This document shows, in pieces, positions 47,612-56,910 of a stretch of DNA of 56,910 bases. The notes under the pieces are model-generated. The model worked only from the letters and a program-made list of their open reading frames with translations, was not told the origin of the DNA and searched no databases. The stretch's first letter is position 1; each line of letters begins with the position of its first letter. Both the position numbers and the translations under genes were made by a program. The DNA is from Lactiplantibacillus fabifermentans DSM 21115 (GTDB lineage Bacteria > Bacillota > Bacilli > Lactobacillales > Lactobacillaceae), in the NCBI RefSeq assembly GCF_000498955.2, contig NZ_AYGX02000166.1:1-56910 (forward strand). Reading direction: 5' to 3'.

Positions 47612-47802
47612 TTGTCGCTGCCAGCTGACCGTAATTCCAGTCGCCATGAGGACCGGCCCAAGCCTGAGAAGCGGTCTTGGCCCTCGCTTTTGAGCCTGAA
47701 GCCCAAGTCTCAAAAGACGTCCGTGGTGTAAACGGGATACAACCCAATCCCGCTAACACCACCCGCATGGCGACTTCCATTACAGTCAGCTGGCAGCTAG
47801 AT
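47612..47802 (-). repeat. Cloverleaf repeat element, copy D
   Basis: The outer arms GCTGCCAGCTGACCGTAAT (47618-47636) and ATTACAGTCAGCTGGCAGC (47779-47797) pair at 18 of 19 positions plus one wobble. Next come GGA/GGA (read on the minus strand) and a perfect ten-pair inner part. Hairpins in plus order are GGCCCAAG-like with CTTGGCC (GCGGTC in the loop, 47671-47676), CTTTTGAG with CTCAAAAG, and GTGGTGTAAACGGGATA with TCCCGCTAACACCAC. The orientation is minus. Confidence 0.9.
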
Positions 47803-47940
47803 TGTTTTTCGATAATAATAGTGCCGATCTAATTCAGTTTGGTGGTCGTGCCCATTTGTGTTAGACATTTTTTGTTCGTTATTGAGGAATACAGTAACTT
47901 ACTATAATAACAACTAATTTAGAGAAGGGCCTCCAAAGAT
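47803..47940 (-). repeat. Extended flank shared by copies D and E
   Basis: It aligns with 28483-28608 beside copy E and in part with 14703-14742 beside copy A. It starts near AATAATAGTGCC and ends near CCAAAGAT. Together with the cloverleaf it makes a unit of about 330 bases. Confidence 0.6.
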
Positions 47941-47980
47941 GCAGCGCTGACCTCCAGCTAAACTGAATAATTTCAATTTT

Positions 47981-48030
47981 AAGCACAACAAGTCCCGGCC
48001 ACCATTTGTGACCGGGACTTGTTGTGCTTT
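47981..48030 (-). terminator. Terminator after clpB
   Basis: A very long stem: on the minus strand AAAGCACAACAAGTCCCGGT pairs with the mirror stretch ending GTTGTGCTT, 18 or more pairs with one loop. It lies about 70 bases after the clpB stop. Confidence 0.85.
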
Positions 48031-48098
48031 AGACGAGCCGTATAATCGAGTGATATTATCACGGAAGCCGGCTAGCCATCAACAATCGAACCGCTAGC

Positions 48099-50714
48099 TT
48101 ATTCAGCCGGCGTTGCTTCCGGTTGCGCTTGGTTTTCGAAGACTAATTGATCATCTAGTAAATTAATCTCAACCGTCGAATGTGGCGCTACACGACCGGC
48201 AATGATTTCTTTAGCCAATGGTGTTTCGACGTGATTCGTGATGAATCGCCGTAATGGGCGCGCGCCATAAGCTGGCTCGTAGCCTTGTTTGGCAATCCAT
48301 TGCTTCGCTTCGTCGGAAATCTTCAAGGTGATTTCGCGGTCTTGTAAGCGACCGGATAACCGGTCAATCAACTTGCCCACGATTTGTTCAATCGCGCTCA
48401 ATTGTAATGGCGTGAACATGATGATGTCATCAATCCGGTTCAAGAATTCTGGTTTGAAGCGACTTTGGACTAACGTCATCACTTGTTTGTGCGTATCCGC
48501 TGACAATTCGCCTTGGTCGTTCATGCCGGCTAATAATAATTCTGACCCTAAGTTCGAAGTCATAATTAAAATCGTGTTCTTGAAGTCGACCGTCCGACCT
48601 TGACCATCCGTTAAACGCCCATCATCTAAAACCTGTAACAAAATGTTAAAGACATCGGGATGCGCTTTTTCAATTTCATCAAATAACACGATGGAATATG
48701 GATTGCGCCGGACGGCTTCAGTCAATTGGCCACCTTCTTCGTAGCCGACATAACCGGGGGCAGCCCCGACTAACCGTGACACCGATTCTTTTTCCATATA
48801 TTCACTCATATCAATGCGGACCATGTGATCATCGGCATCGAATAAGTTTTCCGCTAACGCTTTCGCCAATTCGGTCTTCCCGACCCCGGTTGGCCCGAGG
48901 AACATGAAGGAACCGAGTGGGCGGTTCGGGTCTTGTAACCCGGCCCGTGACCGTAAGACGGCATCGGCGACGGCATTAACGGCCTGGTCTTGACCAACGA
49001 CCCGTTCATGCAAATTGTCCGCTAAATGGAGTAACTTTTCACGTTCACCGGCAACCAATTTGTTGACCGGAATCCCAGTCATCCGGGAAACCACATTGGC
49101 AACTTGGTCGGCGGTAACTGATTCTTCCACTAGCCAATCGTCATGATGGTCGTTGGCTTCCATCGCCTTTAATTCGTCTTCTAACTTTGGAATCGTGCCG
49201 TGTTGTAATTTGGCGGCTTTTTCTAAGTCGTACTTACTTTCGGCATTTTCCAGATCATGCTTCGCTTTATCCAAAGCCGCCTTCTTGTCACTCAACGCTT
49301 GTAGGCTCTTCTTTTCAGCACTCCAGCGTTCCGCTAAGGCGCGTTGCTTTTCCTTGGCACTGGCTAATTCTTTTTGTAAATCAGCTAAGCGTTTCACTGA
49401 TGCGTCATCAGTTTCTTTCTTTAACGCCGCTTCTTCAACTTCCAACCGCATTAATTGTCGGTTAACTTGGTCTAATTCAGTCGGATTGGAGTTCATTTCA
49501 ACGCGAATTTCCGCAGACGCTTCATCGACTAAGTCCAACGCCTTGTCAGGTAAGAAATGGTCCGTAATGTAACGATCGGATAACTTTGCGGCCGCTACTA
49601 ACGCGTTGTCATGAATGCGGACGCCATGATGAATTTCAAAGCGTTCCTTCAAGCCCCGCAAAATACTAATGGTATCGTCAACGGATGGTTCGGCCACTAA
49701 AACTTTTTGGAACCGCCGTTCCAGCGCTTTATCTTTTTCCAAATATTGACGATATTCATCTAACGTCGTCGCCCCAATCAAATGGAGTTCGCCCCGGGCT
49801 AACATCGGTTTGAGCAAGTTACCCGCATCCATACTGCCTTCCGTCTTACCGGCACCGACAATATTATGGATTTCATCAATAAACATGATGATCTGGCCAT
49901 CGCTCTTTTTGATTTCTTTTAAAACTGCCTTGAGACGTTCTTCGAATTCACCACGATACTTCGCCCCCGCAATTAAGGACCCCATATCTAATGAAAATAA
50001 CGTCTTATCTTTTAAGTTTTCCGGGACGTCGCCGCGGACGATCCGTTGGGCTAAGCCTTCGACGATCGCCGTTTTACCGACCCCTGGTTCCCCGATTAAT
50101 ACCGGGTTATTTTTCGTTTTGCGGGAAAGAATCCGAATCACGTCTAAAATTTCTTCATCCCGACCAATCACGGGGTCTTGATTACCTTGACGGGCGGCTT
50201 TGACCAAATCAACGCCGTATTTTTCGAGCGCCTGATATTGGTCTTCTTGGTTACGCGATGTTACCCGTTGCCCACTACGAATGCGTTCAACCGCATTCTT
50301 AACTTGTTGCGTCGTGGTGCCAGCTTGATTCAAATACTTCGTTAGTTGGTCACCCGTTTGGTCCATCAACGCTAAGGCCACCGTATCCGTGGCTAAGAAG
50401 TCGTCACCGAGTGATTTGCGCTTGGCTTCGGCAGTTTGCATCAGTTGGGCTAAACTGCTGCTAAAACTTTGACCATATTGAACGTTACCGCCACTAACGG
50501 TACTAATATCGTCTAATTCTTTATCGAGTTCGACTTGCAGTTTATCCAAATCGACGCCGGCTTCACTAAAGATTTGCCGGACTAGTTCACCGGGTTGGGT
50601 TAAAAATTTAAATAAATGCGGCACACCGATTTCTTGATGGTGCCGTGTTTGCGCGATTTGTTGCGCTTGTGCCAACGCTTGTTGTAAACTTTCGGTTAAT
50701 TGTTCTGGATTCAT
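48099..50714 (-). CDS. clpB: ATP-dependent disaggregase ClpB
   Basis: An 871-residue hexameric AAA+ chaperone that rescues aggregated proteins with DnaK. The order is an N-terminal Clp_N domain (~1-145), NBD1 with Walker [14 protein letters not shown], a long M-domain coiled coil (~400-520), NBD2 with Walker [15 protein letters not shown], and a ClpB_D2-small C-terminal domain. The coiled coil separates it from ClpC/ClpE. Two CtsR-type operators lie in its promoter region. GAGGTCTGTG before the ATG supports the start. Confidence 0.97.
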   Translation of the reverse strand: MNPEQLTESLQQALAQAQQIAQTRHHQEIGVPHLFKFLTQPGELVRQIFSEAGVDLDKLQVELDKELDDISTVSGGNVQYGQSFSSSLAQLMQTAEAKRKSLGDDFLATDTVALALMDQTGDQLTKYLNQAGTTTQQVKNAVERIRSGQRVTSRNQEDQYQALEKYGVDLVKAARQGNQDPVIGRDEEILDVIRILSRKTKNNPVLIGEPGVGKTAIVEGLAQRIVRGDVPENLKDKTLFSLDMGSLIAGAKYRGEFEERLKAVLKEIKKSDGQIIMFIDEIHNIVGAGKTEGSMDAGNLLKPMLARGELHLIGATTLDEYRQYLEKDKALERRFQKVLVAEPSVDDTISILRGLKERFEIHHGVRIHDNALVAAAKLSDRYITDHFLPDKALDLVDEASAEIRVEMNSNPTELDQVNRQLMRLEVEEAALKKETDDASVKRLADLQKELASAKEKQRALAERWSAEKKSLQALSDKKAALDKAKHDLENAESKYDLEKAAKLQHGTIPKLEDELKAMEANDHHDDWLVEESVTADQVANVVSRMTGIPVNKLVAGEREKLLHLADNLHERVVGQDQAVNAVADAVLRSRAGLQDPNRPLGSFMFLGPTGVGKTELAKALAENLFDADDHMVRIDMSEYMEKESVSRLVGAAPGYVGYEEGGQLTEAVRRNPYSIVLFDEIEKAHPDVFNILLQVLDDGRLTDGQGRTVDFKNTILIMTSNLGSELLLAGMNDQGELSADTHKQVMTLVQSRFKPEFLNRIDDIIMFTPLQLSAIEQIVGKLIDRLSGRLQDREITLKISDEAKQWIAKQGYEPAYGARPLRRFITNHVETPLAKEIIAGRVAPHSTVEINLLDDQLVFENQAQPEATPAE

Positions 50715-50774
50715 ATCACAGACCTCCTCAATTCTCAGGTAGCAAAAAGGCAGCTAAATTAGCTGCCAATTCAG

Positions 50775-50794
50775 GTTTGACCTTTATTGACCTT
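50775..50794 (-). promoter_or_regulatory. CtsR operator, downstream box
   Basis: On the minus strand AAAGGTCAATAAAGGTCAAA matches the CtsR tandem heptad (GGTCAAA-N-A-A-N-GGTCAAA) almost perfectly. It lies just past the -10 box of clpB, where CtsR would block the polymerase until heat stress. Confidence 0.92.
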
Positions 50795-50797
50795 TGT

Positions 50798-50827
50798 ATT
50801 GTATAACGAAAGGTCAGTAATGGTCAA
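50798..50827 (-). promoter_or_regulatory. Promoter of clpB
   Basis: On the minus strand TTGACC (50822-50827) is followed by TATACA (50800-50805, 16-base spacer) or TACAAT (50798-50803, 18-base spacer). Confidence 0.6.
50811..50827 (+). promoter_or_regulatory. CtsR operator, upstream box in opposite orientation
   Basis: On the plus strand AGGTCAGTAATGGTCAA fits the same tandem heptad with a few mismatches. It overlaps the -35 box. The two boxes face each other across the clpB promoter. Confidence 0.7.
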
Positions 50828-50837
50828 TTATTAAGCT

Positions 50838-52070
50838 CTATTTTGCGTTATTCTTGATGATCTGTAAGACCACGTCGACGGCGCGTGCCATCACTTGTTC
50901 GGAAACGTATTCGAAGCGCCCATGCATGTTTTCGCCACCAGCAAATAAGTTTGGTGTTGGTAAGCCCATGAACGAAATCTTCGAGCCATCGGTCCCACCA
51001 CGAACGGGATAGATGATTGGTTCGATGTCGAGTTCTTGCATCGCTTGTTTAGCCAAGTCGACGACCGTCATGTCTTTTTCGATAACTTCGCGCATGTTGT
51101 AATATTGGTCTTTCATATCAATCTTGATATGTTCAACGTCATATTGGGCGTTAATCTTAGCGGCAGCTTCCTTAAATAAGGCCTTGCGCGCTTCGAACTT
51201 ATCACGGTCGTGGTCCCGGATAATATAAGTCATCTTGGCACTATCAACCGTCCCATCTAACGCTAACATGAAGAAGAAGCCTTCACGTCCTTGGGTCTTT
51301 TCCGGCACTTCCGCTGCGGGTAAGGCATTTTGGAAATCAACCGCTAATTGTAACGCGTTGACCATGACGCCATAAGCTTCCCCAGGATGGACGTTGACCC
51401 CACTGATGTTAACTTCGGCTTGAGCGGCGTTGAACGTTTCATATTCCAATTCGCCCAAAGGACCGCCATCAACGGTGTAAGCATAATCACAGTTGAAGTC
51501 CGCCACGTTAAAGTGGTCCGCTCCCGTCCCGATTTCTTCATCGGGACCAAAGCCAAAGCGGACATCGCCGTGCTTAACTTCAGGATGGGCTAACAAATAT
51601 TCGGCGACACTGAATAATTCAGCGACCCCCGATTTGTCATCGGCGCCTAATAAGGTCGTCCCATCGGTCGTAATTAAATCGTGGCCCGCATAGTTCTTCA
51701 AATGTGGGAACACTTTTGGATCTAGTTCGTAACCGCTATCGCCTAATTTAATCACGGACTTGCCGTCATAATTTTCAACGATTTGTGGGTCAATATTTTC
51801 GGAATTGAAATCGGCCGTATCAATATGAGAAATGAAGCCTAATGTTTTAACTTTTTTGTCAGTATTGGCCGGCACAGTCGCAAATACGTAGGCACTTTGG
51901 GGATCTTGGTGCACGTCACTCAGCCCTAAGTCGGTGAGTTTCTTCATTAAAGTTTCCAAGAACGCGGTTTCGCGTGGTGAAGATGGAATCGTCGTCGAAC
52001 TTTCGTCGGACCGACTGTTAACTTTTACAAATGATAAAAAATCGCTAATTAAATGTGGATAAGTTGCCAT
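50838..52070 (-). CDS. pepT: Peptidase T (tripeptidase)
   Basis: A 410-residue M20B zinc aminotripeptidase. Metal- and active-site motifs are [56 protein letters not shown] and, near the end, [33 protein letters not shown]. The length is as expected. It frees N-terminal residues from tripeptides taken up during protein-based growth. No signal peptide; it acts in the cytoplasm. Confidence 0.96.
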   Translation of the reverse strand: MATYPHLISDFLSFVKVNSRSDESSTTIPSSPRETAFLETLMKKLTDLGLSDVHQDPQSAYVFATVPANTDKKVKTLGFISHIDTADFNSENIDPQIVENYDGKSVIKLGDSGYELDPKVFPHLKNYAGHDLITTDGTTLLGADDKSGVAELFSVAEYLLAHPEVKHGDVRFGFGPDEEIGTGADHFNVADFNCDYAYTVDGGPLGELEYETFNAAQAEVNISGVNVHPGEAYGVMVNALQLAVDFQNALPAAEVPEKTQGREGFFFMLALDGTVDSAKMTYIIRDHDRDKFEARKALFKEAAAKINAQYDVEHIKIDMKDQYYNMREVIEKDMTVVDLAKQAMQELDIEPIIYPVRGGTDGSKISFMGLPTPNLFAGGENMHGRFEYVSEQVMARAVDVVLQIIKNNAK

Positions 52071-52085
52071 AAAACATCTTCCTTT

Positions 52086-53111
52086 CTAAATGAACGTAAA
52101 TGGATCAGTGTTTAACTGTGAAGCTTTAATTTCCAACGGCCAATCGTTTTCAATTCGCCATTGGTTAAATAACGTGGTTAATTGGGCCTTGCAGATACTT
52201 TCGACATGATGTCCGGGGTCGACAACGTTTAAGCCGGCCGCTAACATATCATGGCCGGTATGATAATAAACATCGCCAGTGACGTAGACTTGCGCGCCGG
52301 CGGCTAAGGCATCGTGATAGAACTTACCGCCATCGCCACCTAAAACCGCGACCCGACTGACCTGTTGTTCGGGATGCTGACTAACGAGCCGCAAGCCGCT
52401 GATCCCAAAGACTTGCTTGCAATGTTCCGCGAATGCTTGGACGGTCATCGGTTGCGCCAAATCACCCACACGGCCCATTGTATATTGATGACCACCCGTG
52501 AGCAGTGGTGACACTTCGTAATGCCACTGACCAGCTGGCACAATGGCATTGACCCCGGCAACCGCCGCCACTAAGTCATCTTTTAATAAGTTGACGCTGA
52601 ATTGTTCACCAGAATTGAACGCATAGTGGTTGACGGTCGCACCACAAGCTTTGGTTAAATAATCTTGGACTTGTTCGACGCAAGCCGTGGGTGTCATCAC
52701 GGTCATTTTGACCGCTTCGGCGTGATAGCCCGGCACTAAACCGCTGACATTTTGCAGTCCGAGCGCTTGAGCGAGCCAGTCGTTCATGCCGCCGTCCGCG
52801 CTATCCAAGTTCGTATGCGCCGCATAAACCAAAATATGATGAGCCGCAATTTTCGCATACATCGCTTTTTGTGGATCTTGATAATCTAAGTTATTCGCCG
52901 GACGAAACATGACCGGATGGTGGGCAAAAATCATCTCCGCCCCCATCGCAATAGCTTCATCGACGACTTCTGGCCGCACATCTAAAGTCACTAACACTTT
53001 ATGAATCGTTTGATTAGGGTCACCAATTTGTAACCCGGTCGGATCATTTTTCCACTTCAACTTCAAAGGTGCTAATTGTTCAAAACGACTAATTAACTCA
53101 TTTGCCTGCAT
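52086..53111 (-). CDS. Nif3-like dinuclear metal center protein
   Basis: A 341-residue member of the Nif3/YqfO family, which forms a hexamer with two metal ions per subunit. Metal ligands are visible in MIFAHHPVMFRP and VYAAHTNLDSADGGMNDWLA, and near the end in VYYHTGHDMLAAGLNVVDPGHHVES. A central insert (~120-225) is the YqfO/CutA-like domain. The role is uncertain. Its start overlaps the end of trmK by 14 bases, a pairing conserved in Firmicutes. Confidence 0.92.
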   Translation of the reverse strand: MQANELISRFEQLAPLKLKWKNDPTGLQIGDPNQTIHKVLVTLDVRPEVVDEAIAMGAEMIFAHHPVMFRPANNLDYQDPQKAMYAKIAAHHILVYAAHTNLDSADGGMNDWLAQALGLQNVSGLVPGYHAEAVKMTVMTPTACVEQVQDYLTKACGATVNHYAFNSGEQFSVNLLKDDLVAAVAGVNAIVPAGQWHYEVSPLLTGGHQYTMGRVGDLAQPMTVQAFAEHCKQVFGISGLRLVSQHPEQQVSRVAVLGGDGGKFYHDALAAGAQVYVTGDVYYHTGHDMLAAGLNVVDPGHHVESICKAQLTTLFNQWRIENDWPLEIKASQLNTDPFTFI

Positions 53112-53805
53112 CCGCTAAGACTCCTTCAATTAATTCAATTTTAGCATTGGCCGCCGCCAAATTGGCAGTTGGCGCGACTTTGGCTTGTTGCATGTGACTG
53201 ACCGCCATTTGCGTGCGCTGTAATTCACGTTGCCACTTAGCGATAAACACCGGTGACTTTTCCGGCAATAAAAATGGCCCAAATAACAACTCCGCGGCGG
53301 TGTATGTGACGGGGGTCGCCACTTTATCGGCCACGATAATTTCATAGGTATGCCCATCTTCACTCAAAATCCGTTCCGCCGTAATCTTAAACTGATGTTG
53401 TTGCAACCAGTCACGGACCGTGGCTTCGCCGACATTGGGTTCTAGCACAAGCCGGTTAACACCCGCCAAGCGTTCTGGATTGGCTGTCAAGATATGGCGA
53501 ATCAACGGACCGCCCATCCCCGCAATCGTGACCGTATCGATGCGGTCGGCGGGTTCGATGGCCGACAAACCATCCGCTAAACGCGCCGTTAAAATGTCAC
53601 TTAAGCCAAGTTTATTGATTTCGTGTTGCGCGTTATGAAAAGGTCCCGCGACCACTTCACCGGCAACCCCATAACTGATGCGGTGATTTAACGCTAAGTT
53701 AGCCGGTAAATAGGCGTGGTCCGAACCAATATCCGCGACCCGCGCACCTTTTGGTACAAATTCACCAACGGTCGCTAACCGTTGGGATAACTGTTGAGCA
53801 TCCAC
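53098..53805 (-). CDS. trmK: tRNA (adenine-22-N1)-methyltransferase
   Basis: A 235-residue SAM-dependent enzyme that makes m1A22 in tRNA. The SAM motif is GARVADIGSDHAYLP near residue 22; TVTIAGMGGPLIRHIL and LEPNVGEATVRDWLQQH are typical of the family. The GTG at 53805 follows AAAGGAG at a proper distance; the TTG two codons earlier is too close. It is coupled to the Nif3-like gene. Confidence 0.94.
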   Translation of the reverse strand: MDAQQLSQRLATVGEFVPKGARVADIGSDHAYLPANLALNHRISYGVAGEVVAGPFHNAQHEINKLGLSDILTARLADGLSAIEPADRIDTVTIAGMGGPLIRHILTANPERLAGVNRLVLEPNVGEATVRDWLQQHQFKITAERILSEDGHTYEIIVADKVATPVTYTAAELLFGPFLLPEKSPVFIAKWQRELQRTQMAVSHMQQAKVAPTANLAAANAKIELIEGVLADAGK

Positions 53806-54038
53806 ACACAAAACTCCTTTGATGGTCGGTATTTAACTACTCACATTTTACCATTGTTTCGATGATGGTTGCGGTTTTTCCACTGAAAGTTTAACAGTTT
53901 TCTTAAGCTTACTAAATTTTGGTGAAAATGACTAAATTTTTTAAAAACACCACAAAGAATTCAAATTTGACCCCGATAATAGAAAGCCTTGATAACTTAT
54001 GACGTTTCAAGATATCTAACTTATAGAGAGAAAGTTTG

Positions 54039-55259
54039 ATGACTATGGACAATCGGCAACTATCCACGACAAAATTTTTAAATGGGCTAAAACTACTGGC
54101 AGTTTTGCCACCCGTCGGCATCGGTTGGCTGATCTATCTCAGCCGTTGGCAATGGCTAAAACTGTTCAAGCGCCCCAAAACGATCGCCCACGATATGATG
54201 TTAGCGTTTATCTTACTATTAATGGTCGTCACTGGCCTGAACTTAAATCATCATGATTGGAAAAGTGTCTTACTATCGATGCTCATGTTATTCGTCTTGA
54301 TGAATTTATGGCTGCTGTGTCGCCAGTCCGCTCACGTCATTACGTTAGCGGACGTGCGGCAATTCATTATTCAATTTGGCTTATACATTATGGTCAGTGG
54401 TAACTTATTTCATTGGCTCAACCACTGGCTGAATTTTCCCAATTGGCTGAAATTCTTGCTAGGCGACCTCCTTTGGGGATATGCGGCCAATAAGAATCGC
54501 CTCTTTGGTTCCGCCTACAACCCCAATGACGCGTGTTGCCTGATGTTGATTGCGTTAGGCTTGCTGTTAGTTCAGTTAACCACGCACGCCACCACCAAAA
54601 TTGCGACCACTAGCATGCAATGGACACAATGGGGCTGGGCCGCGTTATTAATGTTAGGCATCTACCAAACCAAATCACGCACGGGACTGGCCATCATGGT
54701 TTTGATGATTCTTTGGGCCAGCTATATGTTGAATTGGCGCCATGGTTTAGTGGTCACCAGTCTGCTAGGTGCTGCGGGCATGCTCCTGCTGATTTATTTA
54801 CCCCGCAGTCACTCATGGCTCGCTTCGTGGCAAGGCCGCACCGAAATTTGGAAAAATAGTTGGGCCTTATTCAAAAATGCGCCGCTATTTGGCGTCACTT
54901 ACTACGGTTTTGCCGAGCAGTATTTAAAATTAACCGGCACTTCGGTACCCCATGCCCACGATATTTTCTTGATGCTCCTCGCCTCATTCGGCATTTTGGG
55001 TGGCGTCGGTTTCCTGATGTTGATTGTTGGTGGCGGCTGGTCAATGAAACAAATCTGGCAAAGTCCGCAACGGCATCCAAATTTACGTTACTTCGCCATG
55101 ACGCTCCCGATTATTTTGGCGTATGGCCTGACCGATTTCGTGTTATCATCCATGCAAGTTCTCATCGTGATTTTATTAATCATTGCTTACTGGCATCATG
55201 AACAACACGCCCAGCCGCAATTAGCCTTAGCACGTAAAAAAGAAATTCACCATTTTTAA
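54039..55259 (+). CDS. O-antigen ligase / Wzy-like membrane protein
   Basis: A 406-residue protein with about 11-12 membrane helices. The Wzy_C signature is recognisable: KTRTGLAI-type motif (TKSRTGLAIMVLMILW), then GRTEIWKNSWALFKNAPLFGV and PHAHDIFLMLLASFGILGG with the conserved His residues. Proteins of this kind polymerise or ligate surface glycans. No glycosyltransferase cluster is next to it, so it may act in trans or on another substrate. Three start codons (54036, 54039, 54045) are close; the ATG at 54039 has the better spacing from GAGAG. Confidence 0.85.
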   Translation: MTMDNRQLSTTKFLNGLKLLAVLPPVGIGWLIYLSRWQWLKLFKRPKTIAHDMMLAFILLLMVVTGLNLNHHDWKSVLLSMLMLFVLMNLWLLCRQSAHVITLADVRQFIIQFGLYIMVSGNLFHWLNHWLNFPNWLKFLLGDLLWGYAANKNRLFGSAYNPNDACCLMLIALGLLLVQLTTHATTKIATTSMQWTQWGWAALLMLGIYQTKSRTGLAIMVLMILWASYMLNWRHGLVVTSLLGAAGMLLLIYLPRSHSWLASWQGRTEIWKNSWALFKNAPLFGVTYYGFAEQYLKLTGTSVPHAHDIFLMLLASFGILGGVGFLMLIVGGGWSMKQIWQSPQRHPNLRYFAMTLPIILAYGLTDFVLSSMQVLIVILLIIAYWHHEQHAQPQLALARKKEIHHF

Positions 55260-55357
55260 TTTTTTATAGTATTACACATGTATCCTGTATCGTTTTGCGT
55301 AATTAGTAAGTGTAAGGGGCAACCTTCGCAACTAACTACTCAAAGGAGTGTTTTCGC

Positions 55358-56218
55358 ATGATTCAATCACAACTCGAAACCTTATTACAGGACCGCACCA
55401 TTAGCCATGAGGAATTTTCAGACATGACGGGCATCAACCCTAAAACCTTAACCAAGCTAATTAATGGTCGCGCCAAAAGTATTACCTTTAACCACCTCAA
55501 TAAGATTACGCGGGCCCTGGGAATTGAACTCGACGAATTATTCGCGGTCACCCCCGACCTCGACTTAGATTTGAAAATTGAAAAAATCGACGCGGATAAG
55601 TGTCTTTTTGCGGGAAACATTCATTTCATTGATAACGATCGGCAAATTATGTTCGAATTCCCGCTGACCGGTCAATTTCGTCAATCTGGTCCGCTATTTA
55701 GCTTTACAATCAACGACGCTTACGATGAACATCTCGAAAGTGACGTGATTGCCACCCAGTTAGATGCGCTGGAACCGACCGAACCAATCACGCCAACCAA
55801 GCAACATTTGTTAGCAATTCTGGCCGAATTTCCAGAACAGGAGGCGTGGTTTGAACCTGAGGGCATGCCCTTGAGCGAAAATCCAACTGATGTTGAATTA
55901 GAGCGCTATTTACAAGTCGGTAACTTGATTGCCCGGACGCAGTATGAAAAACTCCATCGCTTGCTCGAACCGCTCGCCATGAATTTTTTAGCCGCGCTCT
56001 ACCACGATTTCCCTGAATTTCTCGGCAATCCCCAAGTCATTGCAGTACCTTGGGGCGTTCATGACACGTTCCGGATCTTCAACTTTTCGTTAGCCGAAAG
56101 TCCGGAATCGTTAGCGAATAATGGTATTACGAAACGGCAAGAACAGGTCCGGCAACAGCACGCTTTTCCAGTCAGCTATACGAGTTTAGATGTGATTAGC
56201 TACTTTTCGGCAGATTGA
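55358..56218 (+). CDS. XRE-family HTH protein with unknown C-terminal domain
   Basis: A 286-residue protein. The first ~65 residues form a Cro/CI-type HTH: SHEEFSDMTGINPKTLTKLINGRAKSITFNHLNKITRALGIELDELF. The remaining ~220 residues look like a sensor domain rich in beta strands and acidic residues (DLDLDLKIEKIDADKCLFAGNIHFID), followed by helices; I do not recognise it. The start is an ATG after AAAGGAG. It might control the upstream ligase-like gene, with which it shares direction and a 98-base gap. Confidence 0.85.
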   Translation: MIQSQLETLLQDRTISHEEFSDMTGINPKTLTKLINGRAKSITFNHLNKITRALGIELDELFAVTPDLDLDLKIEKIDADKCLFAGNIHFIDNDRQIMFEFPLTGQFRQSGPLFSFTINDAYDEHLESDVIATQLDALEPTEPITPTKQHLLAILAEFPEQEAWFEPEGMPLSENPTDVELERYLQVGNLIARTQYEKLHRLLEPLAMNFLAALYHDFPEFLGNPQVIAVPWGVHDTFRIFNFSLAESPESLANNGITKRQEQVRQQHAFPVSYTSLDVISYFSAD

Positions 56219-56267
56219 TGCTCACGCGGCTTTCGTTTGAAAACCGTCGTTATGATGCAACTTAACT

Positions 56268-56315
56268 AAAAAATGGCACCTGATGAGGTTAAAATTTCAT
56301 CGGGTGCCATTTTTT
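56268..56315. terminator. Two-way terminator between convergent genes
   Basis: AAAAAATGGCACC with GATGA pairs with TCATC and GGTGCCATTTTTT. The A run and T run suit both the XRE gene and the YdcZ-like gene. Confidence 0.9.
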
Positions 56316-56406
56316 GATTTATTCAAGCATGGTAAATTGCAACCTAATTTGTATAAATGCAAGCTCGTACTGATATGCTAGCGACCTTGTTCAAGGAAAA
56401 CCATCT

Positions 56407-56823
56407 TTATAACAATCTGATTATGCCAACACCAATCAACATAACGATAATACCAACAATTTTGAGTAGCGTGATCGGATTTTTAGCAGATTCTAGTAGT
56501 CCAAATTGATCAACCACCAGTCCACCACTCATTTGACCAACAAGTATAACAACCACTGCAAGTCCGGTCCCCAGACTTGGTACTAAATACGCATTACCGG
56601 CAACGAATAAGCCACCAAATACGCCGCCGAGCCACATCCACCATGGATTACCATGTTCGCCTTGAACAATCTGCAATTTTGGTTGTAGCAAAAGATTTGC
56701 AATCACCAAGGTAACGGTACCGACCAAAAATGAAATGAATGCCGCCTTAACTGATGAACCTAGAACGACACCTAAATGACCATTTATAGCGGTTTGCGCG
56801 GCACTGCCCATACCAGCGACCAT
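56407..56823 (-). CDS. YdcZ/DUF606 family membrane protein
   Basis: A 138-residue protein with about five membrane helices of the drug/metabolite-transporter-like DUF606 family: AGMGSAAQTAINGHLG near the start, GGVFGGLFVAGNAYLVPSLG, and VVVILVGQMSGGLVVDQFGLL. The start is the ATG at 56823, eight bases past the stop of the gene before it. The family consensus starts a few residues earlier (RLIG precedes the ATG in frame, but no start codon is there), so the N-terminus may be slightly short. The substrate is unknown. Confidence 0.85.
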   Translation of the reverse strand: MVAGMGSAAQTAINGHLGVVLGSSVKAAFISFLVGTVTLVIANLLLQPKLQIVQGEHGNPWWMWLGGVFGGLFVAGNAYLVPSLGTGLAVVVILVGQMSGGLVVDQFGLLESAKNPITLLKIVGIIVMLIGVGIIRLL

Positions 56824-56828
56824 GCCGA

Positions 56829-56910
56829 TTAGCCGCCACAGCCATATACCGCTGGGGTAGATTGCAAATTTAATCCGAATTTTTGGACAAATTGTTCAGC
56901 ATAACCTGAT
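56829..56910 (-). CDS. 3' end of a gene running off the right edge
   Basis: An open frame enters from the right edge and ends at a TAA at 56829-56831, only five bases before the YdcZ-like ATG. The visible tail is about 26 residues: SGYAEQFVQKFGLNLQS, then STPAVYGCGG at the end (overlap of one S between these pieces). The family cannot be identified from this. Tight spacing suggests one operon with the YdcZ-like gene. Part of it is repeated in inverted form at the left edge of the window. Confidence 0.5.
   Translation of the reverse strand, partial: SGYAEQFVQKFGLNLQSTPAVYGCGG

Overview
The window looks like chromosomal DNA of a lactobacillus, most likely a Lactiplantibacillus close to L. plantarum. 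This rests on gene order (thyA-dfrA; cmk-rpsA-der-hup; rluB-scpB-scpA-ribT-xerD; pfkA-pyk next to dnaE; clpB; pepT), the 316-residue thymidylate synthase, a B-C-A beta-glucoside PTS permease beside a GH1 enzyme, CtsR-type operators before clpB and an FMN riboswitch before ribU. The species was called from memory of gene order and families, not from a search. Most genes lie on the minus strand, so transcription mainly runs from high to low coordinates.

Layout. 1-1.8 kb: accessory patch with two antitoxin-like genes (YefM-like, MazE-like), each followed by a member of one paralogous ~136-residue protein family. 1.9-9.7 kb: housekeeping genes ctpA, yozE, ypmS, ypmR, degV, dfrA, thyA and an ABC-F ATPase. 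10.1-14.4 kb: beta-glucoside uptake and hydrolysis (GH1 + PTS) with a divergent RpiR regulator and three matching operator sites. 15-20.4 kb: unknown 150-residue protein, cca, dapB, HAD phosphatase, TPR protein. 20.5-28.2 kb: hup, der, ribosomal S1-like rpsA, cmk, LysM protein, RecQ-type helicase and its YpbB-like partner. 29-34.7 kb: ribU under an FMN riboswitch, rluB, scpB, scpA, ribT, xerD, cvfB, DUF441. 34.7-40.3 kb: MFS exporter with divergent TetR regulator, azoreductase-like enzyme, short UvrA-like ATPase. 41-53.8 kb: pyk, pfkA, dnaE, a small membrane protein, clpB, pepT, Nif3-like, trmK. 54-56.9 kb: O-antigen-ligase-like membrane protein, XRE regulator, YdcZ-type membrane protein, and the 3' end of a further gene.

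The main non-genic discovery is a family of nine dispersed intergenic elements (about 120-190 bp, some with longer homologous flanks). Each is bounded by a long inverted repeat that encloses three smaller hairpins (one copy has lost two of them). Stem sequences differ strongly between copies, yet both arms change together. Certain unpaired motifs stay fixed: GACCGC in the third hairpin loop, GGTC after it, a T-T mismatch in the first hairpin, and a GGA/GGA internal loop in the outer stem. This pattern is what a folded nucleic acid under selection would show. I do not recognise the family by name. The copies occupy almost every large intergenic gap, usually just past the 3' end of a minus-strand gene. 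No tRNA, rRNA, CRISPR array, transposase or prophage gene was seen.
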